DNA from: Caballeronia sp. BR00000012568055
GTDB lineage: Bacteria > Pseudomonadota > Gammaproteobacteria > Burkholderiales > Burkholderiaceae
Length of the DNA stretch: 64,000 nt
Assembly (NCBI RefSeq): GCF_029439455.1
Contig: NZ_JAQFVG010000268.1
Location: 142,825 to 206,824, forward strand
Direction: 5' to 3'
A model generated the notes under the pieces. The model was given only the letters and a program-made list of their open reading frames with translations. It searched no databases and had not been told where the DNA came from. The position numbers and the translations under genes were made by a program. Positions 1 to 9,012 of the stretch are shown piece after piece (the first letter of the stretch is position 1; every line of letters starts with the position of its first letter).

Positions 1-3000
1 GTTGAATACGGTGACTTCGCACTGGCCGCTGCCATCGTCGAGATTGACGATCAGCATCTTGCCGCGCTGAGTCATTTGCGTGCGCAGCGAGGAAATCACG
101 CCCGCGACGAGCTTCTCGCGCCCTTCCTTCAGTTCACCGATTTTCTGGCGCACGAAGCGGCGCACTTCGCCCTTGTAGGCATCGAACAAATGGCCGGACA
201 GATAGAAGCCGAGCGCGGTCTTTTCTTCCTGCAAACGCTTCTTGTCGGACCACATGGGTTCATCGACATATTCGTGTTTGGCGAGCGGCGCGTCGCCCAT
301 ATCGAACAGGCCGGCTTGCATGGCATTGGCGGCGGCCTGATCGGCGGCTTCCATTGCCATCGGCACCGAGGCGAGCAGTTGCGCTCGATTCGCATGCATG
401 GAATCGAACGCGCCCGCGCGAATCAACGCTTCCACCGTGCGCCGATTCACCACACGCCGGTCGATCCGCTCGCAGAAATCGAACAGATCGACGAACACGC
501 CGTCTTCACGCGCCCGCAAAATCTCTTCGATGGCGTTCTGCCCGCTACCCTTCACCGCGCCCAGACCATAGCGAATGGTCTTGGAGCGCGTGCCGTCCGT
601 TTCCGCAACCGGCTCGAAGCGATACGCCGATTGGTTGATATCCGGCGGAAGCACCGCGAGTTTATTCGTCGCGCAGTCTTCGAAAAGAATCTTGACCTTG
701 TCGGTATCGTCCATCGCGAGCGACATATTCGCCGCCATGAACTCCGCCGGATGATGCGCCTTCAGCCACGCCGTGTAATACGCCAGCAACGCATACGCGG
801 CCGCGTGCGACTTGTTGAAGCCGTAGCCCGCGAACTTTTCCATCAAGTCGAAAATTTCGTCCGACTTGGCGCGCGTGAGGCCGTTGACCGCCGCGCCCTC
901 CGCGAAAATCTCGCGGTGCTTGGCCATTTCCTCGGGCTTCTTCTTACCCATCGCGCGACGCAGCAAGTCCGCGCCGCCCAGCGAGTAACCGCCGATGATC
1001 TGCGCCATCTGCATCACCTGTTCCTGATAGACCATGATGCCGTAGGTCTCTTTCAGAACAGGTTCGACGCGCGGGTCCGGATACTCGGTGATTTCGCGTC
1101 CGTGCTTACGCGCGCAGAAGCTCGGAATCAGGTCCATCGGGCCGGGTCGATACAGCGCCACCAGCGCGATGATGTCCTCGAAGCGGTCCGGCTGCGCGTC
1201 TTTGAGCATGCCTTGCATGCCGCGACTTTCAAGCTGGAACACGGCAACGGTGTTCGCTTTCTTCAGAATCGAGAACGATGCGGGATCGTCCAGCGGCACC
1301 TGCGCGAGATTCCAGTCTTTCTTCGATTCATCCAGCCGGCGAATATAGCGCTCGGCCCAGTCGAGAATCGTCAGCGTGGTCAGGCCCAAAAAGTCGAACT
1401 TGACGAGACCGACCGCTTCCACATCGTCCTTGTCGTACTGACTGACGACGCCGCCGTCTTCGCCCTGCGTGTACAGCGGGCAGAAATCCGTCAGCTTGCC
1501 CGGCGCGATCAACACGCCACCCGCGTGCATACCGACGTTACGCGTCAGCCCTTCCACGCGCTGGGCGAGTTCGAGCAACTGATGCACGTCGTCTTCCGAA
1601 TCGAAGCGCTCCTGAAGCGTCGGTTCTTCCTTCATCGCATCCGCGATGGTCACGTGCTTGCCCGGCTTGAACGGAATCAGCTTGGCGACGCCGTCGGTGA
1701 ACATATAGCCGAGATCGAGCACGCGGCCGATATCCCGCACCGCCGCCTTCGCGGCCATCGTGCCGAAGGTCGCGATCTGCGAAACCGCGTCCGCGCCGTA
1801 CTTGCCCTTTACGTACTGAATGACGCGATCACGCCCTTCCTGACAGAAGTCGATATCGAAGTCAGGCATCGACACGCGTTCCGGATTCAGGAAGCGCTCG
1901 AACAGCAGGTTGTAGCGAAGCGGATCGAGATCGGTAATGCCGAGCGCGTACGCGACCAGCGAACCCGCGCCCGAACCCCGGCCCGGACCGACCGGCACGC
2001 CATTGTTCTTCGCCCACATGATGAAGTCGGCGACGATCAGGAAGTAGCCCGGAAAGCCCATTTTGATGATGGTCCCGCACTCGAAATCCAGTCGCGAGTA
2101 ATACGTCTCGCGCTGCGCTTCGCGTTCGGTGGCATCGGGATAAAGCTGTTGCAGGCGGACTTCGAGCCCTTCCTTCGACAACTGGATGAGGTAGTCGTCG
2201 AGCGACATGCCATCGGGTGTCGGGAACAGCGGGAGTTTGGGCTTGCCGAGTTCCAGCGTGAGATTGCATCGCTTGGCGATTTCGACCGTGTTCGCGAGCG
2301 CCGACGGAATATCCGCGAACGCCGCGCACATCTCGTCCTGTGTGCGGAAAAACTGGTCCTGCGTAAAACGCTTCTGCCGACGCGGATTCGCAAGAATATC
2401 GCCTTCGGAAATGCACACGCGCGCTTCGTGCGCGGTGAAATCGTCGGGCGTCATGAACTGCATCGGATGCGTGGCGACGACGGGCAAACGTAGCTTGGCG
2501 GCAAGCTTCACGGCATCGGCGATATACGTCTGTTCGCCCGGCTGACCGGAGCGCTGCAATTCGATATAAAACGCGTTCGGGAACAGCGTGGCCCAACGCT
2601 CGGCGTTGCGCTGCGCGCTCGCCGCATTGCCCGCCGCGAACGCCATGCCGATATCGCCGCTCTGCGCGCCGGACAATGCGAGCAAGCCTTCCGCAAGCCC
2701 TTCTTCCAGCCACTCGACCAACACTTCCGCGCGTCCGCGATACTGATTCGTCAGCCACGCGCGGCTCAGCAGTTCGCACAGATTGAGATAGCCCTGCTTG
2801 TCGCGCACCAGCAGCAGCAAACGCGAGGGCTTATCGCGATCAGCGGGATTGGTGATCCAGACATCGCAGCCGGCGATGGGTTTTACGCCCTTGCCGCGCG
2901 CTTCCTGATAGAAGCGCACGAGACCGAACGCGTTGCTGAGATCGGTCAGCGCGAGCGCGCCCTGACCGTCTTTCGCCGCCGCGGCGACGACGTCGTCCAG

Positions 3001-3069
3001 CCGCACGATGCCGTCGGCAATCGAGAATTCGGAGTGGACGCGGAGATGGACGAAACGGGGATCTGACAT
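1..3069 (-). CDS. dnaE: DNA polymerase III subunit alpha (C-terminal end beyond window)
   Basis: This is the catalytic subunit of the replicative DNA polymerase. About 1,023 residues are visible; the gene runs off the left edge, so the tail of the usual ~1,150-1,180 residue protein is missing. The N-terminus (MSDPRFVHLRVHSEFS) opens a PHP domain. The C-family polymerase core carries the metal-binding motif PDFDIDF, with aspartates at about residues 403 and 405. The helix-hairpin-helix and OB-fold regions follow near the edge. The start at 3069 matches the conserved N-terminus; an in-frame ATG at 3084 is an alternative. There is no Shine-Dalgarno before 3069, and a TACAAT box lies only 6 nt upstream. 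Frame is uninterrupted throughout. Confidence 0.97.
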   Translation of the reverse strand, partial: MSDPRFVHLRVHSEFSIADGIVRLDDVVAAAAKDGQGALALTDLSNAFGLVRFYQEARGKGVKPIAGCDVWITNPADRDKPSRLLLLVRDKQGYLNLCELLSRAWLTNQYRGRAEVLVEWLEEGLAEGLLALSGAQSGDIGMAFAAGNAASAQRNAERWATLFPNAFYIELQRSGQPGEQTYIADAVKLAAKLRLPVVATHPMQFMTPDDFTAHEARVCISEGDILANPRRQKRFTQDQFFRTQDEMCAAFADIPSALANTVEIAKRCNLTLELGKPKLPLFPTPDGMSLDDYLIQLSKEGLEVRLQQLYPDATEREAQRETYYSRLDFECGTIIKMGFPGYFLIVADFIMWAKNNGVPVGPGRGSGAGSLVAYALGITDLDPLRYNLLFERFLNPERVSMPDFDIDFCQEGRDRVIQYVKGKYGADAVSQIATFGTMAAKAAVRDIGRVLDLGYMFTDGVAKLIPFKPGKHVTIADAMKEEPTLQERFDSEDDVHQLLELAQRVEGLTRNVGMHAGGVLIAPGKLTDFCPLYTQGEDGGVVSQYDKDDVEAVGLVKFDFLGLTTLTILDWAERYIRRLDESKKDWNLAQVPLDDPASFSILKKANTVAVFQLESRGMQGMLKDAQPDRFEDIIALVALYRPGPMDLIPSFCARKHGREITEYPDPRVEPVLKETYGIMVYQEQVMQMAQIIGGYSLGGADLLRRAMGKKKPEEMAKHREIFAEGAAVNGLTRAKSDEIFDLMEKFAGYGFNKSHAAAYALLAYYTAWLKAHHPAEFMAANMSLAMDDTDKVKILFEDCATNKLAVLPPDINQSAYRFEPVAETDGTRSKTIRYGLGAVKGSGQNAIEEILRAREDGVFVDLFDFCERIDRRVVNRRTVEALIRAGAFDSMHANRAQLLASVPMAMEAADQAAANAMQAGLFDMGDAPLAKHEYVDEPMWSDKKRLQEEKTALGFYLSGHLFDAYKGEVRRFVRQKIGELKEGREKLVAGVISSLRTQMTQRGKMLIVNLDDGSGQCEVTVFN

Positions 3070-3075
3070 GGCGGT

Positions 3076-3081
3076 ATTGTA
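3076..3081 (-). promoter_or_regulatory. Candidate -10 element immediately upstream of dnaE
   Basis: The minus strand reads TACAAT (5 of 6 matches to TATAAT), ending 6 nt before the dnaE ATG. If used, transcription would start at or next to the start codon and give a leaderless or nearly leaderless mRNA. No good -35 box is visible at 16-18 bp, so this is tentative. Confidence 0.3.
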
Positions 3082-3320
3082 CATGCGGGTCATCGCGAAA
3101 TTGCCTTGTAAGCCCGCGTTGGCCTATCGGATAAGGGCATGTTTCACAACGCGTGAACGGTCGATTTTGCGCTCACGCAAAAGGGACGCAACATCCGCGG
3201 CGAGGCCACGCCGGCGCGCGCGCCGTTTGCGGGATAATAGTGGTTTGGCGGGACATCACGCGCCCGCATTTTTTACCCTTTTTGTTTAAGCCGTCTGGCC
3301 GTATCCGGCATCACCTCACC

Positions 3321-4187
3321 ATGAACATTCTGAACCTCTCCGCCTACAAATTCGTCACCATCGACGACTGCCCCGCGTGGCGGCCGCTCGTCACCGAACG
3401 CTGCAACGCGCTCGGCCTGCGGGGCACGATTCTGCTGGCGCCGGAAGGCATCAATCTGTTCGTCGCGGGGCCGATTGCGCAGGTGCGCGAATTTATCGAC
3501 TACATGCGCACGGACGCGCTGTTCGAAGGCCGTTTCGCCGATCTGCAATTCAAGGAAAGCCTTTCCGCCAAGCAGCCGTTCCGCCGCATGCTGGTGAAAC
3601 TGAAGCGCGAAATCATCACGATGAAAAAGCCCGCGATCAAGCCGGAACTCGGCCGCGCGCCTTTCGTCGATGCCCCCACGCTCAAAGGCTGGCTCGATCG
3701 CGGTCACGACGACGAAGGCCGTCCGGTCGTCATGCTCGACACACGCAACGCGTTCGAAGTCGATGTCGGCACATTCGATAACGCGCTGGATTACCGCATC
3801 ACCAAGTTCAGCGAGTTTCCGGAAGTAATCGAGCAGAACCGCGCGGATCTGGAAGGCAAGACTGTCGTATCGTTCTGTACGGGCGGGATTCGCTGCGAAA
3901 AGGCCGCGATTCACATGAAGGAAGTGGGCATCGATCATGTGTATCAGCTCGAAGGCGGCATTCTGAAGTACTTCGAGGAAGTGGGCGGCGCGCATTACAA
4001 CGGCGAGTGCTTCGTGTTCGATTACCGCACCGCGCTCGATCCGAATCTCCAGCCGACCGCCACCGCGCAATGCTTCGGCTGCCGCGCCGTGGTGAGCGTC
4101 GAGGCGCAGGAATCGCCGTTCTACAAGCCGGGCGAGACGTGCCCGGCGTGCCATCCGGACGCGAAGAAGGTCAGCCAGGCGGCATGA
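3321..4187 (+). CDS. trhO: tRNA uridine(34) hydroxylase TrhO (rhodanese family, YceA)
   Basis: The 288-residue protein is of the YceA/TrhO family, which makes 5-hydroxyuridine at tRNA position 34 using molecular oxygen. An N-terminal domain (residues ~1-95) precedes a rhodanese domain (~115-225) with the active-site loop [10 protein letters not shown], whose catalytic cysteine is residue 186. A C-terminal zinc-ribbon-like tail holds CFGC and CPAC pairs. The start [11 protein letters not shown] is the conserved family N-terminus; the frame is open further upstream but without similarity. Its stop overlaps the start of the next gene by 4 bp (ATGA), so the two are translationally coupled. Confidence 0.93.
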   Translation: MNILNLSAYKFVTIDDCPAWRPLVTERCNALGLRGTILLAPEGINLFVAGPIAQVREFIDYMRTDALFEGRFADLQFKESLSAKQPFRRMLVKLKREIITMKKPAIKPELGRAPFVDAPTLKGWLDRGHDDEGRPVVMLDTRNAFEVDVGTFDNALDYRITKFSEFPEVIEQNRADLEGKTVVSFCTGGIRCEKAAIHMKEVGIDHVYQLEGGILKYFEEVGGAHYNGECFVFDYRTALDPNLQPTATAQCFGCRAVVSVEAQESPFYKPGETCPACHPDAKKVSQAA

Positions 4188-5083
4188 CATATCGCGGCCG
4201 CTTCGCGCCCTCGCCGACCGGACCGCTGCACGCGGGCTCGCTGGTCAGCGCGCTCGCCAGTTATCTGGATGCGCGGGCGCACGGCGGAAGCTGGATCATC
4301 CGAATCGAAGATGTCGATACGCCGCGCACCGTGCCCGGCGCCGCCGATGAAATCCTCGCCACGCTCGCACATTTCGGCATGGTTTCGGACGAAACGCCGG
4401 TCTGGCAAAGCGCACGCGGCGATGCCTACGCAGAGGCTTTCGAGCGCCTGCAAGCCGATGGCTTTATCTATCCCTGCGGCTGCACGCGCCGCGAAATCGC
4501 CGATTCGCTCGTTCATGCACACGCGCGGCATGCGACGCTGGCTTATCCCGGAACGTGCCGCGATGGTCTGCATGGCAAGCCCGCGCGCGCGTGGCGGCTG
4601 CGCGTGCCGGATGGCGACGCGGCTGTCGTGACGTTCGAGGATCGCTGGCAGGGAACGCAGTCGCAAAATCTGGCGAACGAAGTCGGCGATTTCGCGCTGA
4701 AACGCGCGGACGGCTTGTGGGCGTATCAACTCGCCGTCGTCGTCGATGATGCCGAAGCGGCCATCACCCATATCGTGCGCGGCGCGGATCTGCTGGATTC
4801 CACCGCGCGTCAAATACATCTGCAACGATGTCTGGGCGTGCCAACGCCGTCGTATCTCCACGTTCCCGTGGTCAGCAATCACGCGGGCGAAAAGCTCAGC
4901 AAGCAGACGGGCGCGATGCCACTCGACCGCAGCACGCCGCTCGATGCGCTCGTGCAGGCTGCGCGGCATTTGGGTATCGAAACGAGAGAAACGGAATATC
5001 TCGATGCCTTCTACGCCGAAGCCACGGCGCAGTGGGCGCGGCGATTTGGGCCACACTCCGGGCCAGAATCCGGGCCAAAATAA
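4184..5083 (+). CDS. gluQ: Glutamyl-Q tRNA(Asp) synthetase
   Basis: This 299-residue truncated glutamyl-tRNA synthetase paralogue lacks the anticodon-binding domain. The family attaches glutamate to queuosine at position 34 of tRNA-Asp. The N-terminus [16 protein letters not shown] carries the HIGH-type motif as HAGS (residues 16-19). A zinc site is suggested by YPCGC and a later YPGTC. The KMSKS-type motif is KLSKQ (residues 237-241). The length matches the family (~290-310). It overlaps trhO by 4 bp, so both enzymes of this operon act on the wobble base. A terminator follows directly. Confidence 0.93.
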   Translation: MTYRGRFAPSPTGPLHAGSLVSALASYLDARAHGGSWIIRIEDVDTPRTVPGAADEILATLAHFGMVSDETPVWQSARGDAYAEAFERLQADGFIYPCGCTRREIADSLVHAHARHATLAYPGTCRDGLHGKPARAWRLRVPDGDAAVVTFEDRWQGTQSQNLANEVGDFALKRADGLWAYQLAVVVDDAEAAITHIVRGADLLDSTARQIHLQRCLGVPTPSYLHVPVVSNHAGEKLSKQTGAMPLDRSTPLDALVQAARHLGIETRETEYLDAFYAEATAQWARRFGPHSGPESGPK

Positions 5084-5108
5084 AGGCAACCGCCAGGGTT
5101 GCCTTTTT
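5084..5108 (+). terminator. Rho-independent terminator after gluQ
   Basis: An 8-bp stem (AGGCAACC, 5084-5091, with GGTTGCCT, 5097-5104) has a 5-nt loop and is followed by a T run at 5104-5108. It begins at the gluQ stop codon and lies just beyond the convergent end of rhlE. Confidence 0.85.
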
Positions 5109-5113
5109 CTACA

Positions 5114-6604
5114 TCACGACGATTTACGCGGCATTCCAAGTCCACCGAGCAAGGCCGCAAGCGGCTGCTTCGGCGCACTCTTGCGCTCAGGCTCCGCGCT
5201 TTCTTCCTGACGCTTCATCGCGGACGGCGACGGCTCATAAGGCTTGAGGAAGAAGTCGTCGATTGGCTGCTGGCGCGAACGCGGACGATCATGCGACGTC
5301 CCGCTGCGACGGCGCGAACCCGCTTCTTCACGCGTCGAATGACGATGCTCGCTGCGCTCACTGCGCCCGAAGCGCTCTTCACGACGCGGCGCACCGCCAT
5401 CGCGACGCGCAGGCGTGGTCACTTCCAGCGCTTCCACTTCCAGCGGACGTTTGATCAGCTTTTCGATATCGGCAAGCTGCTTGCGCTCGTTCGCGCTGCA
5501 CAGCGACAGCGCATCGCCGGACGCGCCCGCACGCCCCGTTCTGCCGATGCGGTGCACATAGTCTTCCGCATTGAACGGCAGATCGAAGTTGATCACCGCC
5601 GGCAGTTCCGCGATATCCAGCCCGCGCGCCGCGACGTCGGTAGCGACCAGCGCTTCGATTTCGCCGCGCTTGAACGCGTCGAGCGCCTGCATGCGCTCGC
5701 TTTGCGAACGATCGCCGTGAATCGCGGTAGCGACGATGCCATCGCGCTCCAGCACACGCGCCAGCCGGCTCGCGCCGATCTTGCTGTTGCAGAACACGAT
5801 CACCTGCTTCAGTTCGCGCTCGCGGATAAGCTGCGCGACCGCGCCCGATTTATCGCTTTCGTGTACTTCGTAGACGATCTGACGCACGTTCGCGTTGGTC
5901 GAATTGCTGCGCGCGACTTCGATCGTCTGCGGGTTGCGCAGATACGTCGATGCGAGCTTCTTGATTTCCGCCGAGAACGTCGCCGAAAACAGCAGCGTCT
6001 GACGTTCCTTCGGCAGCAAATTCAAAATGCGCTGCAAGTCGGGCAGAAAGCCCATGTCGAGCATGCGGTCGGCTTCATCGAGCACGAGCATTTGCACTTG
6101 ACCGAGATTGACGGTCTTTTGCTGCACGTGGTCGAGCAGACGGCCCGGCGTCGCGATCAGAATTTCCACGCCGCGTCGCAGCGCGTCCGACTGCGGGTTC
6201 ATATCAACACCGCCGAACACCACCGTGCTGCGCAGCGGCGTGTGCTTCGAATAGGTTTGCACGTTCGCGGCGACCTGATCGGCCAGTTCGCGCGTGGGCG
6301 TGAGCATCAGCGCGCGCACCGGATGCCGCGCCGGCGATGCGCTCGTGTTCGCGCTCGGCAGCAGACGCTGAATGATCGGCAGCGAGAAACTCGCGGTCTT
6401 GCCGGTGCCGGTCTGCGCCGCGCCCATCACGTCGCGGCCCGCGAGGACCACGGGAATGGCCTGTGCCTGAATTGGCGTCGGCGTGGTGTAGCCGGACTCG
6501 CGCACCGCCTTCAGGATGTCGGGCGACAATCCGAACTGGTCGAACGTAGGGGCGGCCTGCGCGGAATCGGCTGCGTGCGAGTTCGTGGCGACGGAATCTG
6601 ACAT
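5114..6604 (-). CDS. rhlE: DEAD-box ATP-dependent RNA helicase (RhlE type)
   Basis: This 496-residue helicase remodels RNA in ribosome assembly and decay. All core motifs are present: Q motif region near residue 21-45, Walker A AAQTGTGKT (62-70), PTREL (103-107), DEAD (176-179), SAT (207-209) and HRIGRTGR (351-358). A basic, arginine- and serine-rich tail (~residues 395-496) resembles that of RhlE proteins and probably binds RNA. The RhlE assignment rests on motif context (DEADRMLDMGF) and the short core. The gene is preceded by an unusually long ~300-nt leader, which suggests post-transcriptional control such as cold induction or autoregulation, though this is inference. Confidence 0.92.
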   Translation of the reverse strand: MSDSVATNSHAADSAQAAPTFDQFGLSPDILKAVRESGYTTPTPIQAQAIPVVLAGRDVMGAAQTGTGKTASFSLPIIQRLLPSANTSASPARHPVRALMLTPTRELADQVAANVQTYSKHTPLRSTVVFGGVDMNPQSDALRRGVEILIATPGRLLDHVQQKTVNLGQVQMLVLDEADRMLDMGFLPDLQRILNLLPKERQTLLFSATFSAEIKKLASTYLRNPQTIEVARSNSTNANVRQIVYEVHESDKSGAVAQLIRERELKQVIVFCNSKIGASRLARVLERDGIVATAIHGDRSQSERMQALDAFKRGEIEALVATDVAARGLDIAELPAVINFDLPFNAEDYVHRIGRTGRAGASGDALSLCSANERKQLADIEKLIKRPLEVEALEVTTPARRDGGAPRREERFGRSERSEHRHSTREEAGSRRRSGTSHDRPRSRQQPIDDFFLKPYEPSPSAMKRQEESAEPERKSAPKQPLAALLGGLGMPRKSS

Positions 6605-6969
6605 GGTGATGATGTTGGCTTTCGCTAAAAGTCCGCTCGACGCGGTCCGCGTAAGGAAGCGGTCGTGATCGCCTGGTTACGCGTGGGTGATTCTGTGGCG
6701 CGGAATGATCCGCGACGGCCTGAGGCTCGGGCGCGGCGGTGAGAAACGGCGCGCCGCTCGGTGTTGCTCCTCGGTGTTGCTCGATTGCGCGCTCCGATGG
6801 AACACGGCTTCTATGACGTTTTCAAGGCACGGCGGCATGTGACGTCATGCACATATCGCGGGCGGCGGGTCGGATTGACGGCCGGCACCGGTTTTGAGTG
6901 CCGGAAAGCCCGACATTGTAGCACCGTGCGTCAAGCGGCTCCGACGCCCGCCGCGCCGGGCTTGCGGTC
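6605..6969. other. Intergenic region, long leader of rhlE
   Basis: These 365 bp hold no credible gene. On the minus strand they contain an extended -10 box (6915-6923), a hairpin with 7-bp arms CCGGCAC (6882-6888) and GTGCCGG (6898-6904), and a perfect 13-bp tandem repeat, CTCGGTGTTGCTC, at 6757-6769 and 6770-6782. If the -10 is used, the rhlE leader would be about 300 nt and begin with the hairpin. Confidence 0.6.
6915..6923 (-). promoter_or_regulatory. Candidate extended -10 promoter for rhlE
   Basis: The minus strand reads TGCTACAAT, a TGn-extended -10. No convincing -35 lies 16-18 bp upstream, as is common for extended -10 promoters. It would place the transcript start near 6908, about 300 nt before the rhlE ATG. 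Confidence 0.4.
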
Positions 6970-7326
6970 TTATTTGCTGCGTGCATGGCAATCCGCCAGC
7001 AGCGGCGGCGAATCTTTCGCGGCCATCTCGTCGTACAGATTGGCTTCGGGGCCTTTGGTCCACCACGTGTACTGATCGGCGACGTATTTCGCGCCCGATC
7101 CGGCGATCACGTTGACGAACAGAAGCTTGCGGCCATCCACGGTCAATGCCGCGAAGCTCTGGTGGTTGCGCGTGTTTGTGTACTGCACAGACACGCTCTT
7201 GCCGTCCTTGCAGTCATAACGCGTGGTTTGCGTCGATGCGGTCTGAATCTGCGGCACGGTGAGCGGCATCGCAGATGCGCTGATCGATGCGGCCAGCAAG
7301 CCGCACAAAGCCAAAAGTCGTTTCAT
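6970..7326 (-). CDS. MliC-like (C-type lysozyme inhibitor) family exported protein
   Basis: The 118-residue protein has an N-terminal signal peptide (MKRLLALCGLLAASISASA). The mature part has the MliC pattern: an early YDCKDGKSVSVQY strand, a central YVADQYTWWTKG segment and a C-terminal cysteine (LLADC) that could pair with the first. MliC proteins bind and block C-type lysozymes in the periplasm. There is no lipobox, so it is predicted soluble periplasmic rather than a lipoprotein. The frame is open further upstream, but the ATG at 7326 gives the proper signal peptide. It lies 19 bp after the 56-residue lipoprotein gene, probably in one operon with purT. Confidence 0.75.
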   Translation of the reverse strand: MKRLLALCGLLAASISASAMPLTVPQIQTASTQTTRYDCKDGKSVSVQYTNTRNHQSFAALTVDGRKLLFVNVIAGSGAKYVADQYTWWTKGPEANLYDEMAAKDSPPLLADCHARSK

Positions 7327-7345
7327 GATTGGATCCGCTGCGGGT

Positions 7346-7516
7346 TCATGGATCGATAACGTCGGCGCAGGCATCGGTCGGGGCGGCGGCCACATGCCCG
7401 ACCACCGGCACGATCTCCAGCCCCGCCGATGCCACTCTGCACGGCGCAGCAGCCAGTCCGCAGCCCGAAAGCGACACCGCCAGAAGCAGTAACGCGCCCG
7501 ACACGATCCGTTTCAT
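7346..7516 (-). CDS. Small lipoprotein (56 aa), possibly DUF6726 family
   Basis: The 56-residue product has a short basic start (MKRIVSG), a hydrophobic stretch and a lipobox LSGC, with the lipidated cysteine at residue 19. The mature part is only ~38 residues and contains two more cysteines (APCRV and TDACAD). The pattern resembles a small lipoprotein family common in Burkholderiaceae that I recall as DUF6726; I cannot confirm the name. The ATG at 7516 is 1 bp after the purT stop, so it is probably translationally coupled to purT. Function unknown. Confidence 0.75.
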   Translation of the reverse strand: MKRIVSGALLLLAVSLSGCGLAAAPCRVASAGLEIVPVVGHVAAAPTDACADVIDP

Positions 7517-7517
7517 C

Positions 7518-8762
7518 TCACACTCCGTTGGCCGATACCGGCCGCACCTTCGATGCCGCCAGCTTCGCACGTTCACGTGCTTCGGGCACATCCGCGCCGG
7601 TCGCGAGCGCCACGCCCATGCGGCGCTTCGCAAAGCTCTCCGGCTTGCCGAACAGCCGCAGATCCGCGCCCGGCACGGCGAGCGCCTCAGCCACGCCTTC
7701 GAACGCGATGCCCTTCTCATCCAGCCCGCCATAAATCACCGCCGATGCGCCCGGCGTGCTCAAGGTCGTATCGACGGGTAAGCCGAGAATGGCGCGGGCG
7801 TGCAGTTCGAATTCGGAGAAACGCTGCGTGGCCAGCGTGACGAGGCCGGTGTCGTGCGGACGCGGGCTGACTTCGGAGAACCAGACATCGTCGCCGCGTA
7901 CGAACAACTCCACGCCGAACAGACCGCGCCCGCCGAGCGCGGTCGTTACTTTCGCGGCGACGTCGCGGGCTTTTTCGAGCGCGGCGGGAGGCATGGCTTG
8001 TGGCTGCCAGCTTTCGACGTAATCGCCCGCGACCTGAACGTGGCCGATCGGCTCGCAGAAATACGTCTGCGTCTGGCCGCTGGCGGGATCGGCGGCGCGC
8101 ACGGTGAGTTGCGTGATTTCGTATTCGAAGTCGATAAAACCTTCCACGATCACGCGCCCGTGATTCACGCGGCCGCCCTGCATCGCATAATTCCAGGCGG
8201 GTTCGATATCGGCGTCGGTCTTGAGCACGGACTGGCCCTTGCCCGACGAGGACATCACCGGTTTCACCACGCACGGAAAACCGATCTTCGCGATGGCCGC
8301 CTTCATTTCATCGAGCGACTGCGCGAACGCATACGGCGAAGTCGGCAAGCCGAGTTCTTCGGCAGCAAGACGGCGAATGCCTTCGCGATTCATCGTCAAT
8401 TGCGTGGCGCGCGCGGTCGGAATGACGGTCGCGAGTCCTGCGGATTCGATTTCTGCCAGTGCGTCCGTGGCGATGGCTTCGATCTCCGGCACGATCAGAT
8501 GCGGCCGTTCCTTCTCCACCAGCGCGCGCAGCGCCGACGCATCCGTCATGTCGATCACATGCGCGCGATGCGCCACCTGATGCCCCGGCGCATTCGCATA
8601 TCGATCCACGGCAATCACTTCCACGCCCAGCCGCTGCAACGCGATGATCACTTCCTTGCCCAGTTCGCCCGCACCAAGCAGCATCACGCGCGTGGCCTGC
8701 GCCGACAAGGGCGTGCCGATGCGCTGCGGCGTGTCACTCTGGCTGTGTTGATCGGTTTGCAT
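7518..8762 (-). CDS. purT: Formate-dependent phosphoribosylglycinamide formyltransferase
   Basis: This 414-residue ATP-grasp enzyme makes formyl-GAR from GAR, formate and ATP, a folate-independent route for step three of purine synthesis. The N-terminal dinucleotide-like fold begins [12 protein letters not shown] (~residues 27-38). The ATP-grasp region includes [12 protein letters not shown] and the metal-binding [10 protein letters not shown]. The length is slightly above the ~392-residue E. coli protein because of a ~20-residue N-terminal extension. It heads a probable three-gene unit with a small lipoprotein and an MliC-like protein. Upstream is a 250-bp region shared with the divergent META-domain gene. 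Confidence 0.96.
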   Translation of the reverse strand: MQTDQHSQSDTPQRIGTPLSAQATRVMLLGAGELGKEVIIALQRLGVEVIAVDRYANAPGHQVAHRAHVIDMTDASALRALVEKERPHLIVPEIEAIATDALAEIESAGLATVIPTARATQLTMNREGIRRLAAEELGLPTSPYAFAQSLDEMKAAIAKIGFPCVVKPVMSSSGKGQSVLKTDADIEPAWNYAMQGGRVNHGRVIVEGFIDFEYEITQLTVRAADPASGQTQTYFCEPIGHVQVAGDYVESWQPQAMPPAALEKARDVAAKVTTALGGRGLFGVELFVRGDDVWFSEVSPRPHDTGLVTLATQRFSEFELHARAILGLPVDTTLSTPGASAVIYGGLDEKGIAFEGVAEALAVPGADLRLFGKPESFAKRRMGVALATGADVPEARERAKLAASKVRPVSANGV

Positions 8763-9012
8763 GCGTGCTCCGGAAGTCGTTCGAAATAACGGGGAATGCC
8801 ATGAATATCAGCGAATTGGGCGCGATGTTAACACGCACCGCGAACTGCACACACCTCGTCCGTTCGGTCTATTGACAAGTCTCGCGCGACCGGAATTCCC
8901 TTGAGAAAATCGATCGAAACATCGCCGCCGATCATTTTGTTGCACGTGATGGCTAGACAAATCATAGGACCAGTGCGATACCCTTACGGTTTCGCCCGCT
9001 TCAGGACCTTCG

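Noticed and set aside
76..2493. Long plus-strand open frame of 805 codons opposite dnaE
   Set aside because: It mirrors the dnaE coding strand; the His/Arg-rich composition is typical of antisense frames in GC-rich DNA, and the minus strand encodes an unmistakable DnaE.
3165..3182. TTTTGCG-CTCA-CGCAAAA hairpin between dnaE and trhO
   Set aside because: A perfect but short 7-bp stem with no following T run beyond its own bases and no gene end nearby; purpose unclear.
6946..6961. GCCCG...CGGGC hairpin after the MliC-like gene
   Set aside because: Stem is only 5 bp and there is no T run on the minus strand, so I do not call it a terminator.
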